Positions 1 through 7,347 of a stretch of DNA of 51,369 bases are shown piece by piece. This DNA is from Thermoplasmata archaeon. Its GTDB lineage: Archaea > Thermoplasmatota > Thermoplasmata > Lutacidiplasmatales > UBA184. The position numbers and the translations under genes were made by a program. Location: the NCBI GenBank assembly GCA_027315455.1, contig DAHUXZ010000015.1:1-51369 (forward strand), read 5' to 3'. A model generated the notes under the pieces. That model had not been told where the DNA came from. It did not search any database and worked only from the letters and a program-made list of their open reading frames with translations. Position 1 is the first letter of the stretch; every line of letters begins with the position of its first letter.

Positions 1-72
1 GAACGCCAAGACCACAGTCTGGAAGACGGCGTAGTTGCTGGGTCTATTCATACGGTGCCCGGGCTAGAAACC

Positions 73-1431
73 TCAGTAGATTCGCACTTCGAACGCTGCG
101 GGTGCCTGCCACGGACTGCTGACGTAGAAGAACCCTGGGGCCACTGTTTGGCTGATCGTCCACGGGTCCGTGTTGTTAAGTAATGGCAAGACAAACATCG
201 CCGTGCTGAAGCTGTTGTCGGTGATTGTGGGGTCGTACCAGTATGTATGACCCAGAACTGGTGGAAAGAACCCATCGGTTTCCGTCTCCCATTCGCACGT
301 GTTCCAATTTGGCGAGTATAGTTGATATGGGTAGAGGGTGCTCCAGAACTGAATAGGCGATGCGCCGGTGCCCCAGATTTCCGTTCCGTTCACGTAGACG
401 GCGAAGTTTCCCATTTTACAGGCCGGAACAATTTGGCAGTTGCTCGTCGCAGAAGTAGTCCAGACCTGAAGAGTCAGCGACGCACCCGAGCCCCTTAGCA
501 TGTGCATCAGGTTGAAGCACGTACCGCATTCCGGGTCCGATACCGGGGCGCCGAAATAACAGGGGTACGTGTCACATGGCGGTGCGCTTCCGTTGGCAGC
601 AGTAGGGTCGTAGTCCTCGTACCACACATCAGCACACTGGGTGGGCAATGAGGAACCATTGTTACACGCGATGCTGTCCAAGAAACTGACGCCGACTTGC
701 CAAAGCGTCTTGTTCCCTAACGCACCTCCGATGCCTACCCAGAATACGATCCCCTCCTGATTCCACCCGGTGCCTGAATGGACCGAAAGGGACATGGTCT
801 GTGGAGGGTGGAGGGTGGCACCGACGGCTGTAACCCGGGTCCCGTAGTAGGTGTAGCCCCCCCACCCACCACCCGCCTGGTACTGCTGTAATTCCATGTC
901 GATCTGCGCTTGTTCACCTCCCCACGGCGTCGCATTGAGATAGAAGTTCGTGCTCGGGGTGTAGTTCTTCGCGAAGGTTCCAATATTCGACTGCCAATCG
1001 TTGAATCGGTACCCTGACAGAATCGAGGACGCGGCAACAGAATGCGGCACGCCTAGGACTAAGCCTACCATGGATCCGTTGGGGAAAGTCTGGCCATCGA
1101 CAGTGATGAGATTCTGCCCTGGCGTGTACGACCCTGTTACGTTTGGGACGTACAGGAGTATACCAATTGCCGACACATTTCCTCCGCCACAAAATCCAGA
1201 GTACCAAGTGTCGTTCTCCATAGATTTCTTTGTGAAATCTCCGACACATCCTCCGTACGGCAGGCAAGGTATGCAGTCCAAGGTAAACCGCGAGGCAACG
1301 GGGGTGATCGCGGATTGTACTCCCACCATGGCGGGAGAGAGACTTTCCACTGCCAAAAGCCCGAGCACTAATGTGACTGCGAGCGCACGGATACCGGCAC
1401 GGGCGAGATCGGAGCGCCGCTCCGCGGCCAC
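73..1431 (-). CDS. Secreted Cys-rich protein, possible glutamic (G1/eqolisin-like) peptidase
   Basis: A 452-residue protein starting at a GTG. An N-terminal hydrophobic segment (about residues 14-36) looks like a signal peptide or anchor, and the rest is extracellular in character, with many Asn-X-Ser/Thr sequons and about 15 cysteines. The C-terminal half resembles the two-sheet fold of eqolisin peptidases. A WVGIGG motif at 231-236 is followed by LWQVG with Gln245, then DVWYEDY near 268-274, a strand with GASLTLQVW near 317-324, and CEWETE with Glu380. Eqolisins use a Gln/Glu dyad in equivalent motifs, so Gln245 and Glu380 are candidates. This assignment is inference from motif order; a lectin-like beta-sandwich without catalysis is the alternative. 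The gene has visibly lower GC than its neighbours. The insertion sequence ends 52 bp upstream of its start. Confidence 0.6.
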   Translation of the reverse strand: MAAERRSDLARAGIRALAVTLVLGLLAVESLSPAMVGVQSAITPVASRFTLDCIPCLPYGGCVGDFTKKSMENDTWYSGFCGGGNVSAIGILLYVPNVTGSYTPGQNLITVDGQTFPNGSMVGLVLGVPHSVAASSILSGYRFNDWQSNIGTFAKNYTPSTNFYLNATPWGGEQAQIDMELQQYQAGGGWGGYTYYGTRVTAVGATLHPPQTMSLSVHSGTGWNQEGIVFWVGIGGALGNKTLWQVGVSFLDSIACNNGSSLPTQCADVWYEDYDPTAANGSAPPCDTYPCYFGAPVSDPECGTCFNLMHMLRGSGASLTLQVWTTSATSNCQIVPACKMGNFAVYVNGTEIWGTGASPIQFWSTLYPYQLYSPNWNTCEWETETDGFFPPVLGHTYWYDPTITDNSFSTAMFVLPLLNNTDPWTISQTVAPGFFYVSSPWQAPAAFEVRIY

Positions 1432-1482
1432 GAACTGGGATATGCACTCAGTGAATTTGAAGTTTCGTAGGCACTCAGCCCT

Positions 1483-1510
1483 TGTGGTATCCCGTAAGTA
1501 GTTGCTCTCG
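1483..1510 (+). repeat. Left terminal inverted repeat of the IS481-type element
   Basis: 28 nt beginning TGTGGTATCCCG and ending TTGCTCTCG. It matches the reverse complement of 2509-2536 at 24 of 28 positions, with mismatches at positions 4, 13, 16 and 19. Confidence 0.85.
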
Positions 1511-1536
1511 GCGGCGCGAACCGAAGTGGTTGTGCT

Positions 1537-2490
1537 TCATCGATGCACCTGGTCCTCGGGGTGGGCGGCCAAGTAGGCCGCTCGCGCCTTCGGGGGGAGC
1601 TTCCTCACGAAGGCGTGCTGGGGGGTCTCAGCGCGCTCGAAGTTCAGGCTGAGGTGGGGCTTCTCCTCGTTGTACCACGCCATCAGTTCCTCGAGCGTGT
1701 CGAACAGCGGATCGCCGTCCGGCCACCGGGCGCGCAGCTTGGACTTGAGGGTCCCGAAGACCCGCTCGACCTTGCCGGCCGTCTGGGGGTGCTTCACCCG
1801 CTCCAGAATGTGCTGGACCCGTATCCCCTTCCGCCGCTGGAGCTCCCTCAGCTTCCGATCGAAGTAGGAGAGTTGGCCATACTGGACCTTCGTGAACTGG
1901 GTCCCGTGGTCCGTGAGGATCTGCTTGGGGAACCCGTACCGACGGCCCGCGGTCTCGAAGGTCGCCCAGGCGAGTTCGGCCGTGGCGTTGGGGGTCCGGG
2001 CCCACCCCACGATGAGACGGGAGGCATCGTCGAGGATCACGAGGAGGTGGTCGCCCCGACGGATCTCCGAGTAGTCCATCTGCCAGAGCGAGTTCGAGTG
2101 GCGGCGCTCGAAGCGGACCCACTTGCGTCGGCGTTGCTTCTTGGGAGAGTCGACCACGAGCCCGGCTCCTTTGAGGGTCGCCCAGAGACGATTGTGGGCG
2201 ATATGGGCGCCGTACTCCTCCTCGAGCAGCCGTTCCAGGGCGAGCGGGTGGAGGCGGTGATGCCGCTCGGCGGCGAGGATGAGCTCGGCTTCGTCCGGGT
2301 CCCGGGCCTTCGGGGGTCGTCCGAGGGGTCGCTCGCCGGGTAGCGGGAGCCCGAGCGCCGCCCGACGGCGGATCTCTCGGATCCATTGGGGCGTCACGCC
2401 GTGGACTCGGGCGATGTGGTAGACGGAGAAGCGGTGTCGGGCCAGCTCCCGTAGGATCCCGTGCACTTCGGCTCGGGAGAGCTTCCTCAC
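1537..2490 (-). CDS. IS481-family DDE transposase
   Basis: An integrase-core (rve) transposase of about 317 residues from the GTG at 2490. The N-terminal third is a helix-turn-helix region that includes a VTPQWIREI recognition helix. The catalytic core shows all three acidic residues: Asp in WQMDYSE (codon near 2074-2076), Asp in ILTDHGTQF (codon 1909-1911) and Glu in AGKVERVFGTLK (near 1770). The spacing between the last two residues and the C-terminal YNEEKPHLSL motif are typical of IS481 and related integrases. The open frame extends upstream past the inverted repeat, so the start must lie inside the element; a TTG at 2517 is the alternative. The gene reads away from the nearby regulator. 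No frameshift or missing catalytic residue is seen. Confidence 0.9.
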   Translation of the reverse strand: MRKLSRAEVHGILRELARHRFSVYHIARVHGVTPQWIREIRRRAALGLPLPGERPLGRPPKARDPDEAELILAAERHHRLHPLALERLLEEEYGAHIAHNRLWATLKGAGLVVDSPKKQRRRKWVRFERRHSNSLWQMDYSEIRRGDHLLVILDDASRLIVGWARTPNATAELAWATFETAGRRYGFPKQILTDHGTQFTKVQYGQLSYFDRKLRELQRRKGIRVQHILERVKHPQTAGKVERVFGTLKSKLRARWPDGDPLFDTLEELMAWYNEEKPHLSLNFERAETPQHAFVRKLPPKARAAYLAAHPEDQVHR

Positions 2491-2508
2491 TCCGGCCGCG
2501 ACATCTTC

Positions 2509-2536
2509 CGAGAGCAAGTATTTCCGGGATACTACA
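2509..2536 (-). repeat. Right terminal inverted repeat of the IS481-type element
   Basis: Read on the minus strand it begins TGTAGTATCCCG and ends TTGCTCTCG, pairing with the left repeat. The transposase reading frame begins just inside this end. Confidence 0.85.
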
Positions 2537-2670
2537 GTTCGTATCGCGGACGAAACGAATATGCGGGTCGATGCACGTTCGCCCCTGTGTCCCCCACCCG
2601 CCCGTCGGGAGCGCGTTGTCCTCCGCTCACGGGCCCACCCAGCCCCCCGTCTGCGCGGCCCCGACGGTTG

Positions 2671-3345
2671 GTGAACATCTGTCGGCTGCGCGTGCCGCTT
2701 CCCAACTCGGCCTGGATCGCCCGGTTCAGCCAGCTCCATCCCGAGCTGCGGATCGAGATCCTGAGCCGCCTCGACCTCGACCGGCGGCGGAGCCTAACCG
2801 AGGTGCAGCTCAGGACCCCAGAAACGGATCCGTGGGCCGAAGAGATCCGGGCGCTTCCCCAAGTCGAGGAGGTAGAGGTGCTCGAGAGCGGATTAGACCG
2901 GGTGCACCTGCGGGTGGTCCACCGGAGTTCCGGGTTCGTGCCGATCTTCCGCGAACTCCACCTCATGCGTCGCTTTCCCTTCGAGATCCGGGCCGGGGTG
3001 GCGTCGTGGGTGATCGTCGCCCCCGAAGCGAAGATCCGTCTCCTGCTCCGACGGCTGGAGGAACGGGCCCCGGGGGCGACCCTCGAATCGGTCCGCCACA
3101 GCGATCCCGAACAGAGCAGCGGTCCGCTCACGGCACGGCAAGCCGACCTCCTGCGGCGGGCACTGGCTGCCGGCTACTTCGAGGTCCCCCGGAAGATCAC
3201 GCTCACCGGTCTCGCCCGTCATCTCGAAATGGCCCCGTCGAGCCTATCGGAGGCGCTGGCGATCGTCGAAAAGAAACTCCTAAAACGGTGGCCCACCGAC
3301 GGCATCGCCGGCCCCACGTCGGATCGCCCGAAGCCCGAGAGCTAA
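2671..3345 (+). CDS. HTH_10 (bacterio-opsin activator type) transcriptional regulator
   Basis: About 224 residues from a GTG at 2671; a TTG at 2668 and a GTG at 2692 are other options. The C-terminal ~55 residues match the HTH_10 domain found in archaeal Bat-type regulators: LTARQADLL, then AGYFEVPRKITL, then LARHLEMAPSSLSEAL, ending in a KKLLKRW helix. The N-terminal two thirds is an alpha/beta region without a recognised sensor signature, like the degenerate effector domain of many haloarchaeal and thermoplasmatal HTH_10 proteins. Its target is unknown. The insertion sequence ends 135 bp upstream, so its native promoter may have been replaced or altered. The open frame continues upstream into the element, but that part is out of character and probably not translated. 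Confidence 0.8.
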   Translation: MNICRLRVPLPNSAWIARFSQLHPELRIEILSRLDLDRRRSLTEVQLRTPETDPWAEEIRALPQVEEVEVLESGLDRVHLRVVHRSSGFVPIFRELHLMRRFPFEIRAGVASWVIVAPEAKIRLLLRRLEERAPGATLESVRHSDPEQSSGPLTARQADLLRRALAAGYFEVPRKITLTGLARHLEMAPSSLSEALAIVEKKLLKRWPTDGIAGPTSDRPKPES

Positions 3346-3598
3346 GTTCTCGGAGCCGCCCAGGTGGTGCCCCGACCTTCCGTTCCCCGGCGGTGAATCC
3401 CTCGCGTGGGCCCCGCTCGCAGATGACGACGGCGAACCCGCCCGCAATGCCGCCGCTCAGATCGCGCTCACGGAAGGGCAGTACCGATCGGCCGGCCGGC
3501 GATCCTCGGCGGTATCGGTCGCCATGGCGCGATCGCGCCCCCGCTCGCCGTCGCGGGCCGGCCCCCTGCGATGGTCGCTTCCGTGAGCTATGGTGCGG

Positions 3599-4189
3599 CT
3601 ACGCTTTGAAGCCGTGAAGGGCCTCGTAGTGGAGATACAGCTCGCCATCCTGCGTGGAGTTGGACTCGAGCAGCTTCAGGGTGCATTGCCGGCTCATCGT
3701 GCCCCAGTACCTGGGTCCACGCCCATACACCACCGGCATCATGACGAACCAATAGTCATCCGCAAGATCTCGGCGGAACACCTCCAACATGAGCCGAGGG
3801 CCCCCCTCGATGATGATGTTCCCGCCCTTCTCTCGCTTGAGCTTCGCGACGATCGTTGAGAGATCGCCCTTCAGGATGCGGGAGTTCTCCCACCCCGGTG
3901 TCTTGAGTCGGTGGGAGAGGCAGACCTTGTCGACCCGATCGAGAAACCGGGCGTAGTCGAGCGCGTATTTCGGATCCTTCGGCTTTCGGGCCTTCTCGGT
4001 CCAGACCTTCCGGTGGCCGAGGAACGACCGGCGACCCATGACGACCGTGGTCACGTCGTCGTACCTCGGCGCCCACATCTGGTCGAACAACGGGCTCGTG
4101 TCTCCCGTGTCGCGATCCCACCCGGGATACTTCGGGAACGCCCCTCGTCCGTCGATGGTCATGTAGACGTTTGCCGTGATCTTTCGCAT
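3599..4189 (-). CDS. Dihydrofolate reductase-like protein (RibD C-terminal domain family)
   Basis: A 196-residue single-domain reductase of the RibD_C/DHFR-like superfamily. Features are the opening strand MRKITANVYMTIDG, a VVMGRRSF nucleotide-binding turn near residues 49-56, and the IIIEGGPRL motif near 124-132 that binds the NADPH phosphate region in this family. The family's exact substrates are mostly unknown; stand-alone copies are common in soil bacteria and usually sit beside ArsR and AHSA1 genes, as here. The ATG at 4189 is preceded by a purine-rich Shine-Dalgarno-like stretch (GGAGTGGGAGGGAG), unlike the leaderless genes elsewhere in the window. It is transcribed divergently from the ArsR gene across a 105-bp spacer. 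Horizontal acquisition from bacteria is inferred from context. Confidence 0.85.
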   Translation of the reverse strand: MRKITANVYMTIDGRGAFPKYPGWDRDTGDTSPLFDQMWAPRYDDVTTVVMGRRSFLGHRKVWTEKARKPKDPKYALDYARFLDRVDKVCLSHRLKTPGWENSRILKGDLSTIVAKLKREKGGNIIIEGGPRLMLEVFRRDLADDYWFVMMPVVYGRGPRYWGTMSRQCTLKLLESNSTQDGELYLHYEALHGFKA

Positions 4190-4249
4190 CTCCCTCCCAC
4201 TCCTTTCTGCCGTGACTTGCCGGATGAGGCGGCCGTCCCGATCGAGCCA

Positions 4250-4273
4250 ACGTATACGTGAATGGATATATAT
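4250..4273. promoter_or_regulatory. Divergent promoter: 10-bp palindrome plus TATA box for the ArsR gene
   Basis: The perfect palindrome ACGTATACGT lies at 4250-4259 and is a candidate ArsR operator. Just beside it, GATATATAT at 4265-4273 is a strong archaeal TATA box centred 26 nt upstream of the GTG at 4295, which fits a leaderless transcript. The position between divergent genes suggests autoregulation and co-control of the reductase gene. Confidence 0.55.
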
Positions 4274-4294
4274 CTATCTAGGCATGCCTGTATC

Positions 4295-4624
4295 GTGGCC
4301 GACGTCTTTCAGCTCCTCGCGGAACCGTCACGGCGGCAGCTCCTCGACGCCCTTCGACATGGAGAGCGGTCGGTCAACGAACTCGTCGAGCGCACTTGCA
4401 TGTCCCAGCCGTCGGTGTCGAAGCAACTGCGGCTGCTGCTGGACTCGGGGGTCGTCCGTCTGCGAAAGGACGGTCGGCAACACCTCTACTCGATACAGGG
4501 CCGGCCGCTTCGAGAGGCCTCCGAGTGGCTGTCGTACTACGAGCGGTTCTGGGTGGAAGGCCTGAGCCGGATGGACAAGGTCCTTACGGAGGGAGCGCGC
4601 CTCCGGGATCGAGGCACCCGATGA
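4295..4624 (+). CDS. ArsR-family winged-helix repressor
   Basis: A compact 109-residue ArsR regulator. From the GTG at 4295 it reads VADVFQLLAEPSRRQLLDAL, the usual N-terminus of the family. An upstream ATG at 4262 would overlap the TATA box and is therefore unlikely. The recognition helix is CMSQPSVSKQLRLLLDSGVV, and the wing carries RKDGRQHLYSI. No metal-binding cysteine pair is present, only one Cys, so this is not a classical metal sensor; it belongs to the group that pairs with AHSA1 genes. It overlaps the next gene by 4 nt (ATGA), so the two are co-translated. It probably represses its own operon and perhaps the divergent reductase. Confidence 0.88.
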   Translation: MADVFQLLAEPSRRQLLDALRHGERSVNELVERTCMSQPSVSKQLRLLLDSGVVRLRKDGRQHLYSIQGRPLREASEWLSYYERFWVEGLSRMDKVLTEGARLRDRGTR

Positions 4625-5115
4625 TCCGGTCCGACGGACCGAAAGTCGCCGTTCGGGTCGAGCGGACGCTCAACGCATCTCCCGAACGCGTCTTCCGCGC
4701 CTTTCTCGAGCCGGACCTGCTCCGCCAGTGGATCGCCCCTGACGACCTAAACGTCGACCGAGTCGCGGTAGATCCGAGGGTCGGCGGCCGGATCGAGGTC
4801 TGGCACTCGAGGAACGGGGCGAGCACCGGGCGGTTCGAGGGGTACTTCCTCAAGATCGATCCCCCGCGGGAGCTCGTGTACCGCTGGGCGTTCGTCGGGA
4901 CCGAGCCGGAAAACGGGGAGCACTTCGACACGCTCGTCACGGTCCGCCTGCGGCCGCAGCCGGGGGGTCAGACCCGCATCCACGTGGTCCACGAGAAGCT
5001 CGAGGATCTCGAGCGGGGCGCCCCCCACGTCTACGCTAGGCTCGTTCCGGGGTGGAACAACTGCCTCGACAAGCTCGAGCGAGCGGCGGGCGGGGTCCCT
5101 TCCGATCCGCGGTGA
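4621..5115 (+). CDS. SRPBCC (AHSA1/START-fold) protein
   Basis: 164 residues of the activator-of-Hsp90-ATPase-1 (AHSA1) branch of the SRPBCC ligand-binding superfamily. Visible are the typical opening VERTLNASPERVFRAFLEPDLLRQW, the conserved DPRVGGRIEVW strand, and the later EKLEDLERG and NCLDKLE helices that close the hydrophobic cavity. The ligand is unknown. In bacteria these proteins are almost always co-transcribed with an ArsR repressor, and the ATGA overlap here shows the same arrangement. It lies 166 bp upstream of the VOC gene. Confidence 0.88.
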   Translation: MIRSDGPKVAVRVERTLNASPERVFRAFLEPDLLRQWIAPDDLNVDRVAVDPRVGGRIEVWHSRNGASTGRFEGYFLKIDPPRELVYRWAFVGTEPENGEHFDTLVTVRLRPQPGGQTRIHVVHEKLEDLERGAPHVYARLVPGWNNCLDKLERAAGGVPSDPR

Positions 5116-5252
5116 GCCGATCGACCCGCGCGGCGTGCGGGGGGTCCGGCTCCGCGCGACCGATCACGGCGTCGGCTTCGGACGCGCCGCCGCCCCGTAC
5201 CGGACCGGGCGAATCCCGCGGCTCGCGCCGAACCGGTCCCACGCGGTGCACG

Positions 5253-5259
5253 TTCTATA
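5253..5259 (+). promoter_or_regulatory. TATA box of the VOC gene
   Basis: TTCTATA is centred 26 nt upstream of the ATG at 5282 and is the only A/T-rich patch in the spacer, so a leaderless start is likely. Confidence 0.45.
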
Positions 5260-5281
5260 GCGCCACGGTGTTGCCGGGCGG

Positions 5282-5701
5282 ATGGTCGTCCGGTTCGGAT
5301 ACACCGGCATTCGCGTGCGGGACCTCGACGAGTCGCTCCGATTCTACACCCAGATCCTGGGGATGGAGATCATCGAGCCGGTGCAACGAACGCCCTCGAC
5401 CGACGGCCGGGTAGTGACGCTCCGCAGTCCCGGTTCGTCGCAACGGCTCGAGCTCAACTGGTATGCGCCGGACAGCCGCTTTGGCCCTCCCTACGTGAAC
5501 GGCGCGGAGCTCGATCACCTCGCCTTTGAGTGCGACGACGTGGATCGGCTCGTGAAGGAACTCGAATCCAAGGGGGTCCCGATACGGGTTCGCCCGCGCG
5601 AAATCGGGGCGTCGGAAGGTTGGAACGAGGCGTTCGTGGAGGACCCGAACGGGATATGGATCGAGCTCGTCCCTTCGGGGTCCGGACCGCCCACGGGGTA
5701 A
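5282..5701 (+). CDS. VOC-superfamily (glyoxalase/bleomycin-resistance fold) protein
   Basis: 139 residues forming one VOC domain made of two beta-alpha-beta3 units. Metal-binding positions are suggested by the N-terminal YTGIRVRDLDESLRFY unit, by His in ELDHLAFECDDVD near residues 79-91, and by the terminal strand DPNGIWIELVP with Glu. The motif order matches lactoylglutathione-lyase-like proteins, but the small size and archaeal host (no glutathione expected) argue for another substrate. It follows the ArsR-AHSA1 pair on the same strand but has its own TATA-like box. It probably arrived with the same bacterial-type cassette. Confidence 0.85.
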   Translation: MVVRFGYTGIRVRDLDESLRFYTQILGMEIIEPVQRTPSTDGRVVTLRSPGSSQRLELNWYAPDSRFGPPYVNGAELDHLAFECDDVDRLVKELESKGVPIRVRPREIGASEGWNEAFVEDPNGIWIELVPSGSGPPTG

Positions 5702-6640
5702 GGGGTTCGAGTCCGTTCCCGCGGGCCGAGCGGACCCGCAGGGGGTCGCCGCGCCGCGTGGCTCCGAGGCGGTGGCCATGCGAGGAACCCGCTGCTGGTC
5801 CGGCGGCCCGAGAGAGCCCGCAGAGACCGACCCACCGGGGTCCGTCCCTATGGGCTTCGACTTGGGTGGCACGCGGGGAGCTTGGCGTTGCGCTCGCCGC
5901 GCTCCCGACTCGAGGCGGGCGTGGTTTGCCCACCCCCAAGGGAAGGGGCCGGCCGGTGGCGGGGCCTCACAATGCACCCCCACGGCGACGAGGGGGGACG
6001 GCGCCCGCCGGGGAGGAAGCATCGATCGCGCGCCTAGGGCTCGACGGTTCAACGCACCGTCGGAATCGCCCCGCGCGGGGAACACGGGGAATGAACTCGC
6101 TCGTTCCTCGGTCCGCGAGTCCGGGTCCTGGATTTCGGACCGTGCGTCGGGGGTCCGCGTAACGGCGCACCAGGCGCTGGAACGACGGCGCTCCCGTCCC
6201 GGATCGTCCCTATCTCGACGAGGGGAGGCCGCGGGAGTAAGCGATACGGAGACCTGCCTCAGCGTGAAGTGGTGGACCTCCCTCCACGAACGTCGGCCGC
6301 CGTGGGCCGTTCGGATGGGCGCCCCGTGCGGCTCGGGGTTCCCGGGGGAACGCTACGGCTCCGCCCGGAAGCGGCCTCCCGTATCCGTCGCAGCAGTGGC
6401 GCGTACCGCGGGTCCGAACGAGCGCCGTCACAGACCCGCGTCCCGTGCGAACGGCGTGGACCCTGCCGTTACCGGCCGGCCTCGACCCGGTCCCACCGCG
6501 AGAGGGCCCACCGGTGGCAGGGAGGCGATCCGGTCAGAGGCGATCGTGGTGATACGCGCTCCAACCCCCAGGCCTCGAACGTTCGCGCACGTCCGCCCCT
6601 CGGCCTGGGTGTGGCAGGGTTCGGCCCGGGCGGGGGATTT
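5702..6640. other. Gene-free GC-rich stretch of about 940 bp
   Basis: No reading frame in this interval has recognisable protein character; the long open frames are arginine- and proline-rich products of high GC. No tRNA, RNase P or SRP RNA signature was found. The TTTATC box at its end (6638-6643) belongs to the downstream membrane-protein gene. It may hold a decayed gene or an unrecognised RNA. Confidence 0.5.
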
Positions 6641-6681
6641 ATCTGGTGGGCCCGCTGTCCGCCGGCGAGGTCCCCCGTCCG

Positions 6682-7284
6682 ATGCAGCCCAGCTACACGC
6701 CGATGGGAGCCATGCCGCCAGTGGTCCAGCCTCCCCCTTCCGCGGGTACCGCGAAGACGCTCGTGCTCATCGCACTGATCTTCCAGATCATCGGAACGGG
6801 GATCATCCTTCCGTTCCTGCTGATCCTTCCCTTCTTCGCCTTCGCCGGGGGATTCGGCATCATCCTCGGCGTGGTGCTCGGGGTCGTCCTCCTGATCGGC
6901 CTGTTCTTCCTCTACGCCGGATACGCGTGGGTCTATGTCCGGATCCGCAACGGCCAGTACGCGGCGGCCCGAACGCCGGCGCTCATCCTCGGGATCATCG
7001 GCCTGATCTTCGGCGGGTTCATCACGGGGATCCTCTACCTGATCGCCTACGTCAAGATCGGCGACGCGATGAGCGAGGTGAGCCGACCGGCCATGGCCTA
7101 TGCACCGCCCTACGCCTATGCCCCGGGCGGGGTCGCCCCCGGCTACGCACCCGCGGCTGCGCCGATGCCCGGGGCGGCACCCGCCCCTGCGGTGGCTCCG
7201 AACTGTCCGAGGTGCGGCCGACCCGGCACCTACATCGCCCAGTACGGACGCTTCTACTGCTACACGGACCAGCAGTACCTCTAG
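6682..7284 (+). CDS. Multi-pass membrane protein with Pro/Ala linker and C-terminal zinc ribbon
   Basis: 200 residues from the ATG at 6682. After a short Pro-rich head, three or four hydrophobic segments lie between about residues 22 and 130, followed by a low-complexity Ala/Pro/Tyr/Met linker and a C-terminal CPRCGRPG...YCY zinc-ribbon-like motif. The family is not recognised. The architecture (membrane bundle, flexible linker, cytoplasmic zinc ribbon) recurs in the gene at 46151-46639 and is common in Thermoplasmata. A TATA-like TTTATC lies about 40 nt upstream and a GAGG Shine-Dalgarno-like motif about 12 nt upstream. It is convergent with the radical SAM gene. The role is unknown. Confidence 0.75.
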   Translation: MQPSYTPMGAMPPVVQPPPSAGTAKTLVLIALIFQIIGTGIILPFLLILPFFAFAGGFGIILGVVLGVVLLIGLFFLYAGYAWVYVRIRNGQYAAARTPALILGIIGLIFGGFITGILYLIAYVKIGDAMSEVSRPAMAYAPPYAYAPGGVAPGYAPAAAPMPGAAPAPAVAPNCPRCGRPGTYIAQYGRFYCYTDQQYL

Positions 7285-7347
7285 CGAACGGTCCCGCGCG
7301 CGACGCCCGGTGCGACCGGGCCGCGTCGTACCGAGCGAGGGTTCGGC

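Larger units (their letters stand above)
1483..2536. mobile_element. IS481-type insertion sequence, 1054 bp, complete
   Basis: The element is bounded by 28-bp imperfect terminal inverted repeats (24 of 28 identical) that start with TGT, as is typical of IS481/IS3-like ends. It carries one transposase gene on the minus strand. No target-site duplication is visible: the left flank reads GCCCT and the right flank GTTC. Both ends and the transposase reading frame are intact, so the copy could be active. Lack of a duplication suggests a later deletion or recombination at one flank, or a variant that makes none. Confidence 0.85.

Noticed and set aside
4262-4294. ATG at 4262 as start of the ArsR gene
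   Set aside because: It lies within the TATA box, and the family N-terminus begins at the GTG at 4295.
5703-5715. T-arm-like sequence GGTTCGAGTCC
   Set aside because: Flanking bases do not form a T-stem and no acceptor, D or anticodon arms exist upstream, where the VOC gene is coding.
5702-6640. Possible RNase P or SRP RNA in the gene-free stretch
   Set aside because: The conserved cores of these RNAs were not found on either strand by eye.
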